NCBI GenBank assembly: GCA_034667405.1
Contig: JAXDJX010000019.1
Span: 186,001-250,000 of the forward strand
Direction: 5' to 3'
Source of the DNA: JANXVR01 sp034667405
Lineage (GTDB): Bacteria; Actinomycetota; UBA4738; HRBIN12
Length of the DNA stretch: 64,000 nt
The position numbers and the translations under genes were made by a program. The notes beneath the pieces were generated by a model. That model saw nothing but the letters and a program-made list of their open reading frames with translations. It did no database searches and was not told the origin of the DNA. Below, in pieces: positions 58,589 through 64,000 of this stretch (position 1 is its first letter; the number at the start of each line of letters is the position of its first letter).

Positions 58589-59703
58589 GCTTGCCCCTCC
58601 TCTTGATCCATCGACCCTTGGGCCGCTCCGGCTGGTTCTTGCACCGGTCGGTTATACCTGCGATCCCACACCAGCAGGACCTTCTTGCCTTTCACTTGCA
58701 ATGCCTCCATCGAGCTGGTGTCCAGATTCTGCTGCATCACAACGAGTTCCGCGCCTACATCCAATCCGACGCGGTAGCGCGTCACGGCACCCAGGTATAC
58801 GACCTCCCGCACCAATCCGGATGCCGAGCATCGTTCGGGCCCAACAGGAGAGCCCGGGTCGACCATCGCGATCTTCTCCGGCCTGATGGTGATCGGCTGG
58901 CGCTCGCCGGAGATCGCCTCGGCCGCATCGCCCTCCAGCACATTGGATACCCCCACGAAACCCGCGACGAATCCGGTGGCCGGCTCCTCGTAGACCGCCG
59001 ACGGCGTTCCCACCTGCTCGATCCTGCCGTGGCTGAAGACGGCCAGGCGGTCGCTCATGGTGAGCGCCTCCTCTTGATCGTGGGTCACATAGATGAACGT
59101 GAGACCGACCTGCTGCTGAATCTCTTTGAGTTCGAGCTGCATGGCTTGCCGAAGCTTCAGGTCAAGGGCGCCGAGGGGCTCGTCCAACAGCAGGACGCGG
59201 GGCCGGTTCACCAACGCGCGAGCCAACGCTACGCGCTGACGCTGGCCACCGGAGAGTTCGGCGGGCTTGCGATGGCCGAACTGCGAGAGCTGCACCATGG
59301 CGAGCGCCTCGGCGGCGCGGTCCCCCCGCTCCTGTCGAGGGACCTTCTTGACCCGAAGGCCGTACTCGACGTTCTCCATCACGGTCATGTGCGGGAACAG
59401 CGCGTAGTCCTGGAAGACGGTATTGACGTCCCGCTGATAGGGCGCCAGGCCGGACACATCGACGCCCTGGAGCAGGATGCGTCCCTCGGTCGGGCGTTCG
59501 AATCCCGCGATCATCCGCAGGCACGTCGTCTTTCCAGAGCCCGAGGGTCCGAGCATGGAGAAGAACTCTCCCTCGCGAACGTCCAGGTCAACGCCCGCAA
59601 CGGCGGTGAAATCCCCGAATCGCTTGATCACGCCTTCCAACCGGACGGCGATGCCCGCCGCTGGCTCCTCGGCATGGGTCATCTGCGCTGCGGGTTCAGC
59701 CAA
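58585..59703 (-). CDS. Polyamine-type ABC transporter ATPase (PotA-like), second system
   Basis: 372-residue ABC ATPase: Walker A GPSGSGKTT, Q-loop VFQDYALFPHMTVMENVEYG, signature LSGGQRQRVALARAL, Walker B RVLLLDEPLGALD, H-loop VTHDQEEAL and a C-terminal TOBE domain (ITIRPEKIAMVDPG). TTG start supported by GGGGGAG 8 nt upstream; an ATG seven codons later is the alternative. Overlaps the binding-protein gene by 4 nt. Confidence 0.9.
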   Translation of the reverse strand: MAEPAAQMTHAEEPAAGIAVRLEGVIKRFGDFTAVAGVDLDVREGEFFSMLGPSGSGKTTCLRMIAGFERPTEGRILLQGVDVSGLAPYQRDVNTVFQDYALFPHMTVMENVEYGLRVKKVPRQERGDRAAEALAMVQLSQFGHRKPAELSGGQRQRVALARALVNRPRVLLLDEPLGALDLKLRQAMQLELKEIQQQVGLTFIYVTHDQEEALTMSDRLAVFSHGRIEQVGTPSAVYEEPATGFVAGFVGVSNVLEGDAAEAISGERQPITIRPEKIAMVDPGSPVGPERCSASGLVREVVYLGAVTRYRVGLDVGAELVVMQQNLDTSSMEALQVKGKKVLLVWDRRYNRPVQEPAGAAQGSMDQEEGQA

Positions 59704-59767
59704 TCACGAGCTCCCCCTCGGTGGATGCGCACATCTTGAACGGGAACAGCCCTCGCGGCAACAGCAC

Positions 59768-60742
59768 TCAGCGAGAGCGCTCGAGTCCGCGCGTTAGTGC
59801 CCCGATGATGCCGGGACCCTCATAGACGAACGAGGTATAGATCTGCACCGTCGTGGCCCCGGCGTCCAGGCATTCCCGGACGTCCTCAGGAGTGAAGATG
59901 CCCCCGCAGGCGTTCACCGGGAGGGCCCCCTCGGTCGCCTCCACGACGGATGCCACGATCTTCGGCGTATGCGGCCATAGGGCGCGGCCAGAGAGGCCAC
60001 CTTTGCCCGCGGCCACCCGGTCGGTGAGCACGGGGTGCGTGTTCGAACAGGTGATCCCGGAGGCTCCTGCGTCCTGGGCGACGCGTGCCAGAGCCAGCAC
60101 CCCTTCGCGCGATGCATCCGTCAGGAACGGCGGGAGCTTCACGAAGAGCGGGCGGGCTGTGCGCGTGGCCATCGCCCCGACCAGTTCGGCGAGGTGGGAT
60201 TCGTCGTCGCGATCCCGGCCCCACTCCACGTTCGGACAACTCGCGTTGAGTTCGATGGCATCGGCGTGGGGCGAGAGGAGGTCCAGGGTGGCGATCGCCG
60301 CATCGCGCGATTGGTCGGCGATGCTCACGACGACCGGTGCCGGCCGGGAACCAGAGGACAGCGTCATCGCCGCTACCACGGCACCCGGGTTCGGCAGACC
60401 CATGGCATTGACCATGGAACGCCGGCGAGGGAACCGGGCGATCCGCGGATGCGGGTTGCCCCGACGGGGCTCCCACGTGAACGTTCCGGCGACCACGTAA
60501 CCGAATCCCAGCGCTCCGAGCGCCTCCACGTGTGCCCCGGTCTTGTCGAACCCGCCCGCCAACCCGATGGGATTGCGCAACGGAAGTCCGGCGAGCGTGA
60601 CGGCGAGCGAGGGATCGGTGGAGGCTCCGCCGATCCGCGACCACGGGAGCGGAAGGGAGAGCGCCAGTCCGGCAACGCGATGGGCACTTTCCGGAGGCAG
60701 AGCGAAGAACACGCGGCGGCCGACGGCCGAGTACCAACCCAT
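59768..60742 (-). CDS. pyrD: Dihydroorotate dehydrogenase (class 2-like with Cys at the active-site position)
   Basis: 324-residue FMN enzyme oxidising dihydroorotate to orotate. The N-terminal helical segment (YSAVGRRVFFALPPESAHRV) and GLAGGFDKTGAHVEALGALG with the RGNPHPRIARFP loop are class-2 features (membrane-associated, quinone-linked). However the catalytic-base position reads ELNASCPNVEWG, i.e. C169 where class 2 normally has Ser; Cys is the class-1 residue. VNAMGLPNPG also leans to class 1. ATG has no ribosome site and follows TAGCAT by 9 nt. Divergent from pyrE. Confidence 0.88.
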   Translation of the reverse strand: MGWYSAVGRRVFFALPPESAHRVAGLALSLPLPWSRIGGASTDPSLAVTLAGLPLRNPIGLAGGFDKTGAHVEALGALGFGYVVAGTFTWEPRRGNPHPRIARFPRRRSMVNAMGLPNPGAVVAAMTLSSGSRPAPVVVSIADQSRDAAIATLDLLSPHADAIELNASCPNVEWGRDRDDESHLAELVGAMATRTARPLFVKLPPFLTDASREGVLALARVAQDAGASGITCSNTHPVLTDRVAAGKGGLSGRALWPHTPKIVASVVEATEGALPVNACGGIFTPEDVRECLDAGATTVQIYTSFVYEGPGIIGALTRGLERSR

Positions 60743-60750
60743 CGAACACC

Positions 60751-60757
60751 TATGCTA
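60751..60757. promoter_or_regulatory. Symmetrical shared -10 element (TATGCTA) of divergent pyrD/pyrE
   Basis: TATGCTA reads as TATGCT on the plus strand (8 nt before the pyrE ATG) and TAGCAT on the minus strand (9 nt before the pyrD start). Both messages would be leaderless. The TANNNTA form matches the symmetrical -10 described for bidirectional bacterial promoters. The whole intergenic gap is only 22 bp. Confidence 0.6.
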
Positions 60758-60764
60758 CCTGGCC

Positions 60765-61271
60765 ATGAACCAGGACCTGGTCCAACGGATGATCGAGGTG
60801 TCCGAGCAGCACGGGGAGTTCGTGCTCAGTTCCGGAGCGACCTCGACCGTGTACTTCGACAAGTTCCTCTTCCTTACCCGCCCCGACCTGCTGCGAGACG
60901 TTGCGAAAGAGGTCACGAGCCTCATCCCCGAAGGAGTGGATCACCTGGCGTCGCCCGAGGGAGCGGCGATGTTATTGGTGGCAGCCGTGTCGCTCGAGTC
61001 GGGCCTGCCCACAGCCGTCGTCCGCAAGCAGCCAAAGGAGTACGGCACCAAGGCGCAGGTCGAGGGCTATGCACCTGCGGGTGCCCGGGTGGCGCTCGTG
61101 GAAGACGTGGTCACCACCGGACATCAGGTCTTGCGTGCGGCCAAGGTGCTCGAAGCTCAAGGAGTGAGTGTCGAGATCATCATCCTCGCCCTGGATCGGG
61201 GCGGCGCCGACACGCTGCGGAACGCGGGGTATCGGGTAGCGACGGTGGCGTCCTTGCGTCCGAACGGCTGA
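60765..61271 (+). CDS. pyrE: Orotate phosphoribosyltransferase
   Basis: 168-residue type I phosphoribosyltransferase converting orotate and PRPP to OMP. PRPP motif ALVEDVVTTGHQVLRAAKVL; VRKQPKEYGTKAQVEG is the flexible catalytic loop, and EFVLSSGATSTVYFDKFLFL the orotate-side hood. Compact for the family (168 versus ~180-210). Start ATG with no ribosome site. It acts directly after PyrD in the pathway. Its stop lies 5 bp from that of the convergent methyltransferase. Confidence 0.93.
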   Translation: MNQDLVQRMIEVSEQHGEFVLSSGATSTVYFDKFLFLTRPDLLRDVAKEVTSLIPEGVDHLASPEGAAMLLVAAVSLESGLPTAVVRKQPKEYGTKAQVEGYAPAGARVALVEDVVTTGHQVLRAAKVLEAQGVSVEIIILALDRGGADTLRNAGYRVATVASLRPNG

Positions 61272-61276
61272 AACGT

Positions 61277-61996
61277 TCAGTCGGCGCGGACGCAGCGCCA
61301 GATCTGCAGGCGCCAGAGGAACCGGCTTCCCCGTTTGTGGAGATTGACGAGTCCCTCTTTCATCATCCGTGCGGCGGCGACGGACTTGCCCACCAGGTCG
61401 GGAAGCGGGAACTCGCGCTCCACGATGGGGGTCATGTTCGAACCGAAGATCTTCCGGGCTGCGGCCAGGATGGCGTTCTCGTCCTGGATGGTGCCGGTGG
61501 GGAGGTAGAGCCGTCCTCCTGGGAGCAGCGTGTCGCCCATGGTCTCGAGCATCTTCCGGGGGAGCTCGGCTCCCGTTGGTCCACCGGAGGGAACCTTCTC
61601 GAACCAGCCGGAGACCGCGGCGAGTTCGTCGGGGATCCCGCTCACATCGCCGATGAGGACCGTGGCCCTGACGTCGCGGACCGGGTCCAAGAGATCGCCG
61701 GTTCGGAATTCACAGATATCGGAGAGACCAAGGATCTCCGCATTCCGACGGGCAGCTCGAACGGCCGCCTCGGAAAGATCGCAGCCATAGACCTTCTTCG
61801 CACCTAGCCGCGCGGCAACGAACGCCAGGACCCCGCTTCCGCAGCCGACATCGATGACGGTGTCATCGGGGCCGATCTCGAGCACGTCGGCCAGCGTCCG
61901 GCTGGTGTGGGTAGGACTGAAGACGCCTGGCGCGACCTGGAGGGTGAAAGGCCCCGTGCGGCCTTTCCACGTGACCTCGCTGGCGGCTTGACTCAT
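61277..61996 (-). CDS. SAM-dependent methyltransferase (PrmA/HemK-like fold)
   Basis: 239-residue class I methyltransferase. SAM motif I VIDVGCGSGVLAFVAARLGA near 47-65, motif II/acidic loop GCDLSEAAVRAARRNAE, then FRTGDLLDPV. The start WKGRTGPFTLQVAPGVFSPT with HTSRTLADVL and the lack of an NPPY motif suggest a protein or small-molecule methyltransferase rather than PrmC; substrate unknown. The ATG is chosen for AGGGAG 6 nt upstream rather than an earlier in-frame start. Confidence 0.8.
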   Translation of the reverse strand: MSQAASEVTWKGRTGPFTLQVAPGVFSPTHTSRTLADVLEIGPDDTVIDVGCGSGVLAFVAARLGAKKVYGCDLSEAAVRAARRNAEILGLSDICEFRTGDLLDPVRDVRATVLIGDVSGIPDELAAVSGWFEKVPSGGPTGAELPRKMLETMGDTLLPGGRLYLPTGTIQDENAILAAARKIFGSNMTPIVEREFPLPDLVGKSVAAARMMKEGLVNLHKRGSRFLWRLQIWRCVRAD

Positions 61997-62065
61997 ATCG
62001 GCTCCCTGCCATGTTCCCGTGCGTCGGCCACCCTCGCCGGCGCGCAGCATCGCTGCCGCGCAAGA

Positions 62066-62557
62066 TTACACGGTGAGCGGAGTCACCGCCGCATCGGAGC
62101 CCGGCACCAGATCCCCGGCTTCGATACGGGCGATGTCTGCTTCCAAGCGTGATGCGAGTTCCGTGGTCGCTACCCCGTGAGAACCCGGAGGGTATGCAGA
62201 CACCCGCCGCGCGGCCCGGGCCAGGAGTGTGACCGCCCCGTGTGCGTTCCCTCGCAACAGGTGCACGTACCCCGCGCCCATTTGGGACAAGCCCTTGAAC
62301 AGCTCTTCGTCGCCCGTGCCCTTGGACTGCTTCCACGAGGTCTCCCACGCCTCGTGCGCGGGGAACCATCGGCCCTCCCGAACAAAGGTGCGGGCCAACT
62401 CGTGGTTCTCCTCCATGGAGAGTGCGTCGAAGTTGGGCATCTCGAGTTGGTTCGACGTCTCCCAGGGTTGGGGACGGCCCAAGGTGTCCCGAGGGCGTTC
62501 GGGCTTGTTCCGCTTCTCCGAGGGGACCCCGGTCTTGCCTATCGCCTCTTCCGGCAT
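62066..62557 (-). CDS. DUF309 domain protein
   Basis: 163-residue protein. Core FVREGRWFPAHEAWETSWKQ and SQMGAGYVHLLRGNAHGAV is the DUF309 signature (helical fold with a HExxE/W pattern: HEAWE). Function unknown; the conserved H, E and W could bind a metal. The first ~50 residues are Pro/charged and probably disordered, so translation may begin later, e.g. at the Met in SMEENHELART. Between a MarR gene and the methyltransferase on the same strand. Confidence 0.8.
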   Translation of the reverse strand: MPEEAIGKTGVPSEKRNKPERPRDTLGRPQPWETSNQLEMPNFDALSMEENHELARTFVREGRWFPAHEAWETSWKQSKGTGDEELFKGLSQMGAGYVHLLRGNAHGAVTLLARAARRVSAYPPGSHGVATTELASRLEADIARIEAGDLVPGSDAAVTPLTV

Positions 62558-62572
62558 CCACCCATCCTGCCA

Positions 62573-63001
62573 CTAATCGGGATCCTCACCGATCAGATCG
62601 GCCAGTGCGTCGCGGAGTCCATCGTAGCGACGCTCGCCCAGAGCTCGCCTGGTTCGCGTCTCCAATGCCTGCACCGCTCGACGGCATTCCGTGGCGACGG
62701 TTCTTCCCCTGGCGGTGAGTTTCACCACCTTGGCTCGCGCATCCGCGGGGTCCGAGGCGCGACGGACGTAACCGCGGCTTTCGAGTTCGTCGACCACGAG
62801 CATCATCCCCTGCTTGGAGATCCTCGCGCGCCGCGCGAGCTCGGTGAGTCGCGTGCCGCCACGACGATCGATGTGCAGGAACACTGCGGCGTGACCCGCG
62901 CGCACGTCCGACGATCCGCGCTCCTCCATGGCGGCGGCGAGCTCGGCAGCAAGCGCGCGATGGGCCTCGAGGAGAAGCCGCCCGATGTCCGGTTCGGTCA
63001 T
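62573..63001 (-). CDS. MarR-family transcriptional regulator
   Basis: 142-residue winged-helix regulator. Helix-turn-helix TRLTELARRARISKQGMMLV (~52-72), wing VDELESRGYVRRASDPADAR (the D-R-A-R wing tip) and C-terminal dimer helices. Members respond to phenolic or lipophilic ligands or oxidants. Divergent from a GNAT gene 88 bp away, its possible target. Start ATG has AGGA 8 nt upstream; an in-frame ATG 14 codons earlier is possible. Confidence 0.88.
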   Translation of the reverse strand: MTEPDIGRLLLEAHRALAAELAAAMEERGSSDVRAGHAAVFLHIDRRGGTRLTELARRARISKQGMMLVVDELESRGYVRRASDPADARAKVVKLTARGRTVATECRRAVQALETRTRRALGERRYDGLRDALADLIGEDPD

Positions 63002-63077
63002 GCTGCAATCCTGACCCTCCTGCGGCGCGATGGTCAACGGCATTGACCGTTCTTTCCCCCGGGGGGTTTCGGCGCGA

Positions 63078-63083
63078 TACGCT
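63078..63083 (+). promoter_or_regulatory. Predicted -10 (TACGCT) of the GNAT gene, leaderless
   Basis: TACGCT ends 6 nt before the ATG with no ribosome site. The CCCCCGGGGGG run 10-20 bp further upstream is palindromic and might be a MarR contact, but this is speculative. Confidence 0.4.
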
Positions 63084-63089
63084 GGCCCT

Positions 63090-63581
63090 ATGACGATCTC
63101 GGTTCGTCCCGCGCGTCCGGATGAGTACGCGGTTGCCGGCACCGTCACGGCCGACGCGTACCGAGAGTTCTTGGAAGGAAGCAAGTGGGCGGCCTACATC
63201 CGTGACATCGCCGATGTGGAGGATCGTGCGGAACGAACGGAGATCTTGGTGGCGGTCGACGATGGGCAGCGGATCATCGGCAGTGCGACCCTGGAGCTGG
63301 ACGCCCGAGCGCGTCTGGATGACGCGCCGCTGGCGCCGCACGAGGCACACATCCGGATGCTCGGCGTGCACCCCGATGCGCGCGGACGAGGCGCGGCGAA
63401 GGCGCTCATGGCCGGTTGCGAGGCGCGAGCCCGCGAGGCCGGCAAGACCGTGCTGACCCTCAACACCATCGAACTCATGGCCGCCGCGAAGGCCATGTAC
63501 GAAGACCTGGGCTACGCGCGACTCGAAGATGAACCCCAATCCGACGGCATCGTGTTGCTGTCCTACGAGAAGCAGCTCTAG
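63090..63581 (+). CDS. GNAT-family N-acetyltransferase
   Basis: 163-residue acetyltransferase. Motif A is HIRMLGVHPDARGRGAAKAL (acetyl-CoA loop R-G-R-G-A) followed by AKAMYEDLGYARL. Substrate unknown. Its stop interlocks with that of the ABC transporter on the other strand (CTAG). Divergent from the MarR regulator, so possibly a stress- or drug-linked acetyltransferase. Confidence 0.87.
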   Translation: MTISVRPARPDEYAVAGTVTADAYREFLEGSKWAAYIRDIADVEDRAERTEILVAVDDGQRIIGSATLELDARARLDDAPLAPHEAHIRMLGVHPDARGRGAAKALMAGCEARAREAGKTVLTLNTIELMAAAKAMYEDLGYARLEDEPQSDGIVLLSYEKQL

Positions 63582-64000
63582 ACCTGCTCCTTGGAGAACT
63601 GCTGTTCGTAGAGGCGGGCGTACGTGCCGCCGCGCGCCAACAGTTCGTCGTGGGAACCCTGTTCGGTGATGCGGCCCTGGTCCACGACGAAGATCACGTC
63701 CGCGGCCAGGATGGTGGAGAGGCGGTGCGCGATCGCGATCGTCGTCCGGCCGTGCATGAGCGGCTCCAACGCCGCCTGCACCAGCCGTTCGGACGTCGTG
63801 TCCAGCGAGGACGTGGCCTCGTCGAGGATGAGGATGCGCGGGTCCTTGAGGATCACTCGCGCGATGGCGAGCCGCTGCTTCTCACCGCCTGAGAGTTTGT
63901 AGCCCCGCTCCCCCACGACGGTGTCGTAGCCCTCGGGAAGTTTGGCGATCCGGTCATGGATGTAGGCGGAGCGCGCAGCGGCCTCCAACTCCTCCTGGCT
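63578..64000 (-). CDS. ABC transporter ATP-binding domain, C-terminal part (5' truncated by window edge)
   Basis: Last ~140 residues of an exporter-type (ABCB/MsbA-like) protein; the gene continues beyond the right edge. Visible: signature LSGGEKQRLAIARVIL, Walker B RILILDEATSSLD, the H-loop IAIAHRLSTILAADVIFV and the end ITEQGSHDELLARGGTYARL. The segment IAKLPEGYDTVVGERGYKLS is typical of lipid/multidrug exporters; the membrane domain is not in view. Confidence 0.9.
   Translation of the reverse strand, partial: SQEELEAAARSAYIHDRIAKLPEGYDTVVGERGYKLSGGEKQRLAIARVILKDPRILILDEATSSLDTTSERLVQAALEPLMHGRTTIAIAHRLSTILAADVIFVVDQGRITEQGSHDELLARGGTYARLYEQQFSKEQV

Overview
This is about 64 kb of GC-rich, densely packed bacterial chromosome, most likely from an actinobacterium (Actinomycetota) outside the best-known genera. 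Four things point there. The core gene order argS-lysA-hom-thrC-thrB-rho-rpmE-prfA-prmC-ywlC-wecA-atp-murA is the order known from Mycobacterium. There is a bacterial proteasome activator (Bpa). MurA has Asp in place of the usual catalytic Cys, as in mycobacteria. Most transcription-unit heads have a TANNNT -10 element 6-9 nt before the start codon and no Shine-Dalgarno, so leaderless mRNAs appear common. The class cannot be resolved from this window. Nearly all genes overlap by 1-4 nt (ATGA, GTGA or TGATG), and no stretch over 300 bp lacks a gene.

Layout. 0-5.4 kb: etfBA tail and a PabB-PabC fusion on the + strand, then two tiny zinc-motif proteins, an enoyl-CoA hydratase and an NAD(P)-binding protein on the - strand. 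5.4-8.8 kb: a Zur-like Fur regulator convergent with znuBCA, with related TGCAAC inverted repeats at both promoters. 8.8-11.4 kb: meaB-mutA (methylmalonyl-CoA mutase large subunit and its chaperone). 11.4-19 kb: a murA-led run of overlapping genes holding an alkaline-phosphatase-like membrane protein, two intramembrane proteases (CPBP and PrsW) and an alcohol dehydrogenase between two SCP2-like proteins. 19-26.3 kb: complete F1Fo ATP synthase operon atpZ-I-B-E-F-H-A-G-D-C. 26.4-30.7 kb: a PotADBC polyamine-type ABC transporter. 30.8-37.3 kb: wecA, glyA, LMW phosphatase, ywlC, prmC, prfA and a DivIVA-domain protein. 37.4-41 kb: small RTX-repeat secreted protein, DUF1385 protein, rpmE and rho.

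41-44.8 kb is the most unusual part: an apparent operon of metallophosphoesterase, cyclic 2,3-diphosphoglycerate synthetase, 2-phosphoglycerate kinase and transaldolase, i.e. the methanogen-type route to cyclic 2,3-DPG set inside the conserved actinobacterial block between thrB and rho. 44.8-52.8 kb: SDR, thrB, thrC, hom, a LysA-acetyltransferase fusion, argS and a stand-alone response regulator. 52.9-55.5 kb (+): tRNA-Arg(CCG), pdxH, an M20 peptidase and bpa. 55.5-59.7 kb: a second PotADBC-type transporter. 59.8-61.3 kb: divergent pyrD/pyrE sharing one symmetrical -10 element. 61.3-64 kb: a SAM methyltransferase, DUF309 protein, MarR regulator, GNAT protein and the 3' end of an exporter-type ABC transporter.

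Functionally the window combines central biosynthesis (aspartate-family amino acids, folate, pyrimidines, PLP), energy conservation (ATP synthase, ETF), propionyl-CoA/methylmalonyl-CoA metabolism, envelope synthesis (MurA, WecA), zinc and polyamine uptake, and translation/termination factors. Four of the five convergent gene pairs end in interlocked stop codons, and only one convincing U-tract terminator was seen, so Rho-dependent termination may dominate.
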